DNA from: an uncultured Clostridia bacterium
GTDB lineage: Bacteria; Bacillota; Clostridia; Christensenellales; UBA1242
Reading direction: 5' to 3'
NCBI GenBank assembly: GCA_934772445.1
Contig: CAKVMJ010000012.1
Location: 1-40,757, forward strand
DNA: 40,757 bases
The stretch's first letter is position 1, and each line of letters begins with the position of its first letter. The notes beneath the pieces were generated by a model that worked only from the letters and a program-made list of their open reading frames with translations, was not told the origin of the DNA and did not search any database. Below, piece by piece: positions 34,682 through 40,757 of the stretch. The translations under genes and the position numbers were made by a program.

Positions 34682-36868
34682 TTATGCCAATACAAAATCT
34701 ATATTTCTTGTGATAATATTTGCGTTTGCCAATTTAACCCTAAGTTTTCTACCAATACAGAATGAACTACGCCTACCTTTCAATGTTAACTCTTCTTCAA
34801 TATATTCATAATTATCATCTGGTAAATCAGCAATTGAAACTAAACCTTCAATTGAATTTTCAAGTTGAACATAAACTCCGTATTTTGTAACAGAGCAAAC
34901 AACTGCATCAAATTCTTCACCAATATGAGATTGCATATAATATGCTTTATACAAATCATCAACATCTCTTTCCACTTTATCTGCCACAATTTCTCTCTCT
35001 GTTGAGTTCATAGCACTAACCAATACAAATCTCTTAGTTTCTGCAAGTTTCCTATCTATTAAATTTCCGTGTAGATAATCTTTAATAATTCTATGAATTG
35101 TTAAATCTGGATACCTTCTAATAGGCGAAGTGAAATGACAATAATATTTTAATGCTAAGCCAAAATGCCCTAAGCAAATTGGGTTATACTTTGCTTTTTG
35201 CATACTTCTTAAGCAAATCTTATTAACTGCAAATTCAGCATCTGTACCCTTAACATCATTTAATATTTTTTGCAATTCTATAGGTTTTATGTTTTCAGCA
35301 TTAACTTTTGTTTGAACGCAAAGTTTCTTTATAAATCTTAAGAAACTCTCCATTTTCTCTTGGTCTGGTTTTTCGTGAACACGATAAACAAATGGTAATT
35401 TCTTATCATAAAAGAATTTTGCAATCTGTTCATTTCCCGCCACCATAAATGTTTCAATTAATTTATGGCTCTCATCTTGTATTCTTTTAGAGATATTAGC
35501 AACACCACCAAGTTCATCTAGTTCAACAAAAACTTCAGGGATATTTAATTCCAAACTACCCATCTTGCTTCTAATTTTGCTTAATTGCTTAGAAAGGTTT
35601 GCCATCTCAAGAAGTATTGGAACAAACTTAGAATTTTCGCTTCTAGCTTTCTCATCACCTTCTAAGATTTTTTGAACAGTGGTATAAGTAAATCTCTTAC
35701 TACTTCTTATCACACTCTCGTAGAAATTACTACTAATAACATTTGCATTTGCATCATATTCAATATCCACCGTTAAAGATAATCTATTAACGCCTTCATT
35801 TAAAGAGCAAATACCATTGCTAAGTTCTCTTGGAAGCATTGGTAAAACAAGCCCTGGAAAATAAACACTAGTACCTCTTTGAAAAGCCTCTTTATCTATA
35901 GGACTATTATAAGTTACATACTCGCCAACATCAGCAATAGCCACAGTTAAAACTCTATTGCCCGCCTTATTTATTTTCAAACCAACAGCATCATCTAAAT
36001 CTCTGCTATCTTCTCCATCAATTGTGAAAAGAATTTCATTTGTTAAATCTTTTCTATCTTTATACTTTTTCAAATCTATTTCTGTTGGCATTTCGCTTGC
36101 AATTTTTTGTACATTCTTTGAGAATGTTTCATATAAATCATAAGACCTAATCAAGCTTAAAACTTCTGTTTCAATTTTATCTGGAGCACCCAAAACTTCT
36201 AAAACAACGCCTTCTGGATTTTTCTTACCGCTATTATATTTTTCTATTTTAACAACAACCTTATCTCCCTGATTTGCATTTAAAACTTTATTAATAGGGA
36301 TTAAAATATCCGCACCAAACTTAACATCATCTGGAGATACTAAAGCATTATGTTTATTTAGTTTAATCCTACCAACAATTCTATTATTAGTTCTTTCAAC
36401 AACTTGAACAACCTTACCTTCTTGCTTTCTTCCGCCAGTTTTCTTAGTTTCAACCACAACAATATCTTTATTCATTGCACCATTCAAATCTTTTTCAGCA
36501 ATGAAAATATCTTCCATAGTTTCATCATCAGGAATTAAAAAAGCATAGCCCGCTTGAGTTCTATCAATCGTACCTCTAACTCTTTTAGAATTCTTTTTTG
36601 CTCTTGCATCTTTTCTTGCAAGAATTTTATAGGCTTTATCAATGTTAGATTCCATATCTAAAGATGGGTCTATATCACCATTAACCTTTCCAACTCTCCT
36701 TTTCTCAAAATCAAGTTCGCCTAAAGATTCTAAATTATCCACAATTTCTTTCATTTCTTCATAAGGTTTATTGTTTATCACGCATAATTGAGCAACAACA
36801 AAATCCTTTTCAAAATTCATTAATTTGTTTCTCTTAATTTGTTCGATTATTTTATCATAAAATTCCAT
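34682..36868 (-). CDS. rnr: Ribonuclease R
   Basis: A 3'-to-5' exoribonuclease of the RNase II family that degrades structured RNA and, with tmRNA, defective mRNAs. The order in the 728-residue protein is: N-terminal helical wing (1-60), cold-shock-like RNA-binding domains (about 97-230), RNB catalytic domain with FTIDGEDSRDLDDAV (metal-binding Asp284, 290, 292, 293), and C-terminal S1 domain (GEEFDAVVCSVTKYGVYVQL). It lacks the long lysine-rich tail of the E. coli enzyme. The secG-rnr-smpB-ssrA order is a common one in Firmicutes. AAGGAAA precedes the ATG. Confidence 0.97.
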   Translation of the reverse strand: MEFYDKIIEQIKRNKLMNFEKDFVVAQLCVINNKPYEEMKEIVDNLESLGELDFEKRRVGKVNGDIDPSLDMESNIDKAYKILARKDARAKKNSKRVRGTIDRTQAGYAFLIPDDETMEDIFIAEKDLNGAMNKDIVVVETKKTGGRKQEGKVVQVVERTNNRIVGRIKLNKHNALVSPDDVKFGADILIPINKVLNANQGDKVVVKIEKYNSGKKNPEGVVLEVLGAPDKIETEVLSLIRSYDLYETFSKNVQKIASEMPTEIDLKKYKDRKDLTNEILFTIDGEDSRDLDDAVGLKINKAGNRVLTVAIADVGEYVTYNSPIDKEAFQRGTSVYFPGLVLPMLPRELSNGICSLNEGVNRLSLTVDIEYDANANVISSNFYESVIRSSKRFTYTTVQKILEGDEKARSENSKFVPILLEMANLSKQLSKIRSKMGSLELNIPEVFVELDELGGVANISKRIQDESHKLIETFMVAGNEQIAKFFYDKKLPFVYRVHEKPDQEKMESFLRFIKKLCVQTKVNAENIKPIELQKILNDVKGTDAEFAVNKICLRSMQKAKYNPICLGHFGLALKYYCHFTSPIRRYPDLTIHRIIKDYLHGNLIDRKLAETKRFVLVSAMNSTEREIVADKVERDVDDLYKAYYMQSHIGEEFDAVVCSVTKYGVYVQLENSIEGLVSIADLPDDNYEYIEEELTLKGRRSSFCIGRKLRVKLANANIITRNIDFVLA

Positions 36869-36884
36869 AAATATTTCCTTATAT

Positions 36885-36920
36885 TAAAAAGAATTAAAGG
36901 AAGCAAAACCTGCTTCCTTT
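36885..36920 (-). terminator. Terminator or attenuator between secG and rnr
   Basis: AAAGGAAGCA and TGCTTCCTTT form a perfect 10-bp stem over a 5-base loop, followed by AATTCTTTTT on the minus strand. The T run is weak and lies about 10 bases before the rnr ribosome site, so partial read-through from secG into rnr is likely. Confidence 0.65.
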
Positions 36921-36934
36921 ACGCTTAATTTTTG

Positions 36935-37237
36935 TTATAGAACTGTTAATAATTTGTCTAAAACAAAATAAATAATAGTTGAAGCAAAAATTACAATTGC
37001 ACATATAATTATAAGTTTTTGCAATCTTCCTTCCCAAGTTGTACCTTTATTTTGTGAATAATAACTTCCACTAATACCTGTTATTGCATTATCACCGCCA
37101 TCTGGATTTGATGGTTGAGCCAAAATTGCAATTAAAATTAAAATAGAACTTAAAGCAACCAAAACAAGCAAAATAGTTTGAATGATTGGAAATGCTGTAC
37201 TCATCCATTGAGGTGGAGTTCCTAAAAATCTGAACAT
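36935..37237 (-). CDS. secG: Preprotein translocase subunit SecG
   Basis: A small membrane partner of SecY/SecE in the export channel. In the 100-residue product the two membrane segments are at about 18-40 (IIQTILLVLVALSSILILIAIL) and 75-98, joined by the typical loop that here reads AQPSNPDGGDNAITGISGSY. I chose the ATG at 37237 because AAAGGAG lies 7-8 bases before it; a start at 37264 has no site. It heads the rnr-smpB-ssrA cluster. Confidence 0.92.
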   Translation of the reverse strand: MFRFLGTPPQWMSTAFPIIQTILLVLVALSSILILIAILAQPSNPDGGDNAITGISGSYYSQNKGTTWEGRLQKLIIICAIVIFASTIIYFVLDKLLTVL

Positions 37238-37267
37238 TGTAATATCTCCTTTACCAATATGCAAGAT

Positions 37268-37296
37268 ATTATATCATAGATTCTTTTAACTTACAA
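37268..37296 (-). promoter_or_regulatory. secG promoter
   Basis: TTGTAA (37296-37291), 17-base spacer, TATAAT (37273-37268). Transcription would start near 37261. Confidence 0.7.
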
Positions 37297-37360
37297 GAAA
37301 AAACTATAAATTATTGAAAACATATTGAAAAATTAATAAAAATATTCAAATTTTGTATCA

Positions 37361-37396
37361 AAAAACAAAAAAGATTGCAAAATTGCAACCTTTTTT
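37361..37396 (-). terminator. gap terminator
   Basis: On the minus strand AAAAAAGGTTGCA pairs with TGCAATCTTTTTT (one G-U) over loop ATTT, followed by GTTTTTTG. Confidence 0.8.
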
Positions 37397-37401
37397 ACTT
37401 T

Positions 37402-38415
37402 CTATCTAACAGTGTTCATATAAGAAATTAATCTTAAAACTTGAGTACTATAACCAAGTTCGTTATCATACCAAGCCACCAATTTAACGAAAGTTGGGCT
37501 AAGCATAATACCTGCTTTTGCATCGAAGATGCTTGCTCTTTCATCACCAATGAAATCAGAAGAAACTAATGGTTCATCTGTATAACCCATAACATTTTTC
37601 ATTTCATTTTCGCTAGCACGCTTAATTTCTGCACAAATTTCTTCATAAGTTGTTGGTTTTTCAAGTCTAACAGTTAAGTCAACAACAGAAACATCTAATG
37701 TTGGAACTCTTAAGCTCATACCAGTTAATTTTCCATTAAGTTTTGGAATAACAACGCCAACAGCCTTAGCAGCACCAGTTGAAGAAGGGATAATATTTCC
37801 ACAACCTGCTCTACCACCTCTCCAATCCTTTTTACTTGGACCATCAACAATTAGTTGAGTTGCAGTAACACTATGAACAGTTGTCATTAAGCCTTCCAAA
37901 ATACCATATTTATCATCAACGATTTTAGCAAGAGGCGCTAAGCAATTTGTTGTACAGCTTGCATTAGAAACAATATCCATATCAGGTTTGTAATCTTTAT
38001 GGTTTACGCCATAAACAAACATTGGGCAATTCTTACCCGGAGCAGTGATAACAACCTTTTTAGCACCACCCTTTAAGTGTTTTGAAGCACCTTCTGCATC
38101 AGTAAACTTACCAGTTGCTTCACAGATAATTTCAGCACCAGCACCCTTCCAATCAATTTCTTCTGGATTCATAGAAGCAAAGAATTTAATTTTCTTACCA
38201 TTAACAACTAAGCAATCGCCATCAATTTCGCAAGTACCTTGAAATTCTTTATGAACTGTATCGTGCATAAACATATATTTAGCGTAATCCAAAGTGATGA
38301 ATGGGTCGTTTACAGCAACAACATCAATATCATCAAATTTAAAAGATTGTCTTAAAATAATTCTGCCAATTCTACCAAATCCATTAATACCAATTTTAAC
38401 AACTTTATTACTCAT
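37402..38415 (-). CDS. gap: Glyceraldehyde-3-phosphate dehydrogenase
   Basis: Oxidises glyceraldehyde 3-phosphate to 1,3-bisphosphoglycerate with NAD. In the 337-residue product (normal length) the Rossmann motif is INGFGRIGR (10-18), the catalytic segment is SNASCTTNCLAP with Cys154, and the proton-relay His181 is in TTVHSVT. The segment WRGGRAG for phosphate binding and WYDNELGYS near the end are conserved. AAAAGGAG precedes the ATG. It is transcribed alone between its own promoter and terminator. Confidence 0.98.
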   Translation of the reverse strand: MSNKVVKIGINGFGRIGRIILRQSFKFDDIDVVAVNDPFITLDYAKYMFMHDTVHKEFQGTCEIDGDCLVVNGKKIKFFASMNPEEIDWKGAGAEIICEATGKFTDAEGASKHLKGGAKKVVITAPGKNCPMFVYGVNHKDYKPDMDIVSNASCTTNCLAPLAKIVDDKYGILEGLMTTVHSVTATQLIVDGPSKKDWRGGRAGCGNIIPSSTGAAKAVGVVIPKLNGKLTGMSLRVPTLDVSVVDLTVRLEKPTTYEEICAEIKRASENEMKNVMGYTDEPLVSSDFIGDERASIFDAKAGIMLSPTFVKLVAWYDNELGYSTQVLRLISYMNTVR

Positions 38416-38456
38416 TTTTTTCTCCTTTTCTCATTGCAAAAGTATTTGCTAATTAA

Positions 38457-38486
38457 AGTATATCAAAATTTAAGTATTTTAAGCAA
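38457..38486 (-). promoter_or_regulatory. gap promoter
   Basis: TTGCTT (38486-38481), 18-base spacer, TATACT (38462-38457). It starts directly after the terminator of the upstream gene. Confidence 0.6.
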
Positions 38487-38490
38487 ATAA

Positions 38491-38524
38491 AAAATGGCTT
38501 AAAATCAAAGATTCTGCCATTTTT
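38491..38524 (-). terminator. Terminator of the GT2-like gene
   Basis: AAAATGGC and GCCATTTT pair, with an inner AGAATC/GATTTT stem, followed by ATTTGC on the minus strand. Confidence 0.65.
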
Positions 38525-38527
38525 TAG

Positions 38528-39460
38528 TTATTTTTTAAGATTATATTTTTCTGCTCTATCTTCTAAAGTTTTAATTTCGTGGGAATCAACTTGTTCGCCA
38601 ACTCTATGAATTAGCATTGTTTTAACGCTAAATATGTATGCCATAAATCCGCTTGCAATAAACAATGCCCAGAAAATTATACAAGTTACAACACCTAAGT
38701 TTCCAACAATCGAACCAATTAAAGCAATTAGGAAAAATACTAAGGATAAAGCCATTAAACCCAAACCAACTGCTAGGTTTACCCAATAAGATTTTGTTTT
38801 TGAGTTGTATTCTTTTGCATCAACCAAAGGTAATTCTACAGTAACCACATCAATGTTATAGCCCACAAATGAATCCAAAACTCTTAGTTGCCTATTCTTG
38901 CTAGGAAGTTGGTTAATAGTACGAACAACTTCTTGATCTAAAAGCTGAATATCTAATTCTCCGCCAAAATCTGTGAAAACATTCAAAATTTTAATTCCAA
39001 GTTTATAGAAAAATTCTTTAATTGAGCTTAAGAAGCCTTTAAATCCTTTCTTTTTCTTTTTAAGGTAAACTATTTTGTTTCCGGATTTCCAGCTATTTAT
39101 AAAGTTTTGCAAAACATCTGCATCAGTCTCATCTTTAGCAGAATAAATAACCGTGGCATCATAGCCCTCGCAATATTTCATTGCAACAGTAATAAGTTTA
39201 TGCTCATCAACATTCATATCAACTTTAAAAGCACTAACATTATCACATTCGGCAAATTCTTTTCTAACCTCGGTAAAACTAGAGTTTGCATTTCCGTTAA
39301 AAGCAAAAATTACATCAAACTCAATTTTGTTTTTAGAGCAAACATCTTCAATAACAGCATATCTTTTCTTAATATCAGTTGTTTTCAAAACTGGAATTAT
39401 AAAACCAAATTTCATCTCGCTAACCTTCTCAATATTCTCAACATTCTTATTTTTTTGCAT
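38528..39460 (-). CDS. Degenerate glycosyltransferase-2-like membrane protein
   Basis: The 310-residue product has the outline of GtrB/DPM-synthase-like family 2 glycosyltransferases: FGFIIPVLKTTD at the start, SWKSGNKIVYL, a Lys-rich patch (KKKKKGFKGF), FFYKLGIKIL, LDIQLLDQEVV, SFVGYNIDVVTVEL, and two C-terminal membrane segments (about 229-275). The usual D-G-S-x-D and D-x-D motifs for sugar nucleotide and metal are replaced (FNGNANSS; YSAKDETDAD), so it may be inactive. The start at 39460 has a distant AAGGGG; an ATG at 39415 (MKFGFIIP) with AAGG is a good alternative. Confidence 0.7.
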   Translation of the reverse strand: MQKNKNVENIEKVSEMKFGFIIPVLKTTDIKKRYAVIEDVCSKNKIEFDVIFAFNGNANSSFTEVRKEFAECDNVSAFKVDMNVDEHKLITVAMKYCEGYDATVIYSAKDETDADVLQNFINSWKSGNKIVYLKKKKKGFKGFLSSIKEFFYKLGIKILNVFTDFGGELDIQLLDQEVVRTINQLPSKNRQLRVLDSFVGYNIDVVTVELPLVDAKEYNSKTKSYWVNLAVGLGLMALSLVFFLIALIGSIVGNLGVVTCIIFWALFIASGFMAYIFSVKTMLIHRVGEQVDSHEIKTLEDRAEKYNLKK

Positions 39461-39493
39461 TTAAAAATTTCAAAAACCCCTTTTTTCTTTAAA

Positions 39494-39522
39494 ATTTTAT
39501 CAAAAGAACAAATCAAAGTCAA
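39494..39522 (-). promoter_or_regulatory. Promoter of the GT2-like gene
   Basis: TTGACT (39522-39517), 17-base spacer, TAAAAT (39499-39494). Leader about 25 bases to the first ATG. Confidence 0.65.
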
Positions 39523-39573
39523 GTGTTAAGAATTAAACCCTATTTATTTTTTACTAAAAAGTTTAATTTTATT

Positions 39574-39601
39574 TTGTATTTTTCTAAAATAGCCTTAAAA
39601 T
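39574..39601 (+). promoter_or_regulatory. Possible fba promoter
   Basis: TTGTAT (39574-39579), 16-base spacer, TAAAAT (39596-39601). Leader about 46 bases ending in AAAGGAG. Confidence 0.4.
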
Positions 39602-39653
39602 AAGTAAGATAAAACTAAATATAAGTTTTTATTAACATATAAAAGGAGAAAAA

Positions 39654-40580
39654 ATGGAATTACAAAATTCAAAGAATATGTTTAAAGATGCTTTGAAAAA
39701 CAAATATGGAATTGGTGCTTTCAATTTTGTTAATATGGAAGTTTTGAAAAGTATTTTAAAATCAGCAGAAGAAGAACAAAGCCCAGTTATCGTTCAATGC
39801 TCAACTGGTGCAATTAAATATGCAGGGGCTAAACAATTGGTGGCGCTTGCTAAAACCTGTGTGGCAGATATGACAGTTCCAGTTTGCTTAAACCTAGACC
39901 ACGGCAAAACTTTTGAAGATTGCAAAAATGCAATTGATGCTGGATTTACCAATGTTATGATAGATGCCTCTAGCCTTCCTTATGAAGAGAATGTGGCATT
40001 AACAAGAAAAGTGGTTATATATGCTCACGAAAGAAATGTAACCGTGGAAGCAGAACTTGGTGTTTTGGCTGGAGTTGAAGAAGATGTTAAAGCAGATAAG
40101 AGTATTTACACAGACCCAAAACTAGCCCTAGATTTTGTAAGACAAACAGGTGTGGATAGCCTAGCAATTGCTATTGGAACAAGTCACGGTACGCATAAAT
40201 TCAAAGGCGAACCAAAACTAGCCTTCGATATTTTAGAAGAAATTGAAAAAGAATTGCCAGATTTCCCATTGGTTCTTCACGGTGCTAGTTCAGTACCAAA
40301 AAAATTAATTGAATTAAATAATAAGTATGGTGCAAATATTGAAAACGCAAATGGTATTCCAGAAGAAATGCTAAGAGAGGCTTGCAAACATAATATTTGC
40401 AAGATAAATGTGGATAGCGATTTAAGACTTGCCTACACTGCTGGAGTTAGAGAATATTTATATGAAAACCCAAGCGATGTGGATATAAGAAACTATTCAA
40501 AATCTGGAATGAAGAATGTAAGCGAAACAGTGGCATATAAAATGAAAAATGTTTTCCTAAGTTCTGGTAAAGCAGAATAA
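39654..40580 (+). CDS. fba: Class II fructose-bisphosphate aldolase
   Basis: Splits fructose 1,6-bisphosphate into dihydroxyacetone phosphate and glyceraldehyde 3-phosphate with a zinc ion. In the 308-residue product, NLDHGKTFEDC (Asp82, His83), VEAELG (Glu134), AIGTSHGTHK (His178) and LHGASSVP (His209) match the catalytic and zinc-binding sites of the class II family. AAAAGGAG lies 6 bases before the ATG. It lies near gap, on the opposite strand, so the two glycolytic genes are neighbours but not one operon. Confidence 0.97.
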   Translation: MELQNSKNMFKDALKNKYGIGAFNFVNMEVLKSILKSAEEEQSPVIVQCSTGAIKYAGAKQLVALAKTCVADMTVPVCLNLDHGKTFEDCKNAIDAGFTNVMIDASSLPYEENVALTRKVVIYAHERNVTVEAELGVLAGVEEDVKADKSIYTDPKLALDFVRQTGVDSLAIAIGTSHGTHKFKGEPKLAFDILEEIEKELPDFPLVLHGASSVPKKLIELNNKYGANIENANGIPEEMLREACKHNICKINVDSDLRLAYTAGVREYLYENPSDVDIRNYSKSGMKNVSETVAYKMKNVFLSSGKAE

Positions 40581-40588
40581 ATATAACT

Positions 40589-40618
40589 TTGCATAATACC
40601 AATCAAACTATTATGCAA
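40589..40618. repeat. Perfect inverted repeat after fba
   Basis: TTGCATAATA (40589-40598) and TATTATGCAA (40609-40618) are perfect inverted copies with a 10-base loop. The arm contains the motif also seen after other genes in this window. Confidence 0.7.
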
Positions 40619-40624
40619 CATATA

Positions 40625-40652
40625 AAAAAACTCCTAATTTAGGAGTTTTTTT
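40625..40652. terminator. Bidirectional terminator
   Basis: ACTCCT and AGGAGT with A/T extension (AAAAAAACTCCT ... AGGAGTTTTTTT) and loop AATTT. It ends fba (plus) and the partial gene at 40675 (minus). Confidence 0.85.
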
Positions 40653-40674
40653 ATTGGTTATTATAAAATAATTT

Positions 40675-40757
40675 TTATAGACATTCCCAAGCAAGCCTTG
40701 GAAGTGAAATAGTTACTGTTGAACCGCCAATTGTGATGGATTTATTAACGAATACCC
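40675..40757 (-). CDS. C-terminal end of an unknown gene (runs off the window)
   Basis: The last 26 codons and the TAA stop of a minus-strand frame are present: VFVNKSITIGGSTVTI then SLPRLAWECL. The coding-like composition and the shared terminator at 40625-40652 support it. Too little is visible to name a family. Confidence 0.6.
   Translation of the reverse strand, partial: VFVNKSITIGGSTVTISLPRLAWECL

Overview
This is one contig of a very AT-rich (visibly about 70% A+T), low-GC Gram-positive chromosome. A Clostridia/Firmicutes origin, probably an uncultured gut lineage, is suggested by several things: an isoleucine T-box leader in front of ileS, a long SRP RNA with an Alu domain, near-consensus sigma-A promoters (TTGACA-N17-TATAAT), AGGAG ribosome sites, rho-independent terminators after most transcripts, Sec lipoproteins, and surface proteins with InlB/MBG/BspA repeats. 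I cannot assign a genus. No CRISPR array, intact transposase, prophage, tRNA or rRNA gene was seen.

Layout. Positions 1-780: start of a secreted protein gene (minus) behind a promoter whose spacer is a 14-base A/T run, then an AT-rich gap. 781-3386: efp (minus), a methionine gamma-lyase-like PLP enzyme (plus), and a redox pair made of thioredoxin and a small ferredoxin:thioredoxin-reductase-like iron-sulfur protein. 3422-11754: a signal-less LRR/hydrophobic/coiled-coil protein, an Ig-like lipoprotein, and a divergent 1918-residue CvpA-like membrane protein with an outer domain built of about eight diverged W-x-x-E repeats. 11830-16106: an RluA-type pseudouridine synthase and ileS (class-2-like) behind an Ile T-box leader. 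16217-18656: a decayed gene remnant, an InlB-repeat lipoprotein, and a hairpin-rich stretch that may be an element remnant.

18659-26134: an overlapping pair, a 2227-residue papain-family protease with a long MBG-domain stalk and C-terminal anchor, followed by a HEPN-like/CBS protein. 26372-26683: SRP RNA. 26846-30341: an accessory cluster in which a GIY-YIG protein, a zinc-ribbon membrane protein and a BspA-type LRR protein form one minus operon, divergent from an XRE regulator; two 16-bp direct repeats lie on the shared promoter region. 30346-33672: a membrane-anchored coiled-coil protein with a strict 67-residue repeat. 33737-37296: tmRNA, smpB, rnr and secG, the usual ribosome-rescue/RNA-decay/secretion cluster. 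37361-40652: gap, a degenerate glycosyltransferase-2-like membrane protein, and class II fba. 40675-40757: the tail of another minus-strand gene.

How the genes work together. The housekeeping part covers translation (efp, ileS, rlu, ssrA-smpB-rnr), protein export (SRP RNA, secG) and lower glycolysis (gap, fba). The rest is a large investment in cell-surface proteins, several of them very long and repetitive, which is the unusual part of this window. Function calls rest on motifs and family knowledge; no database search was run.
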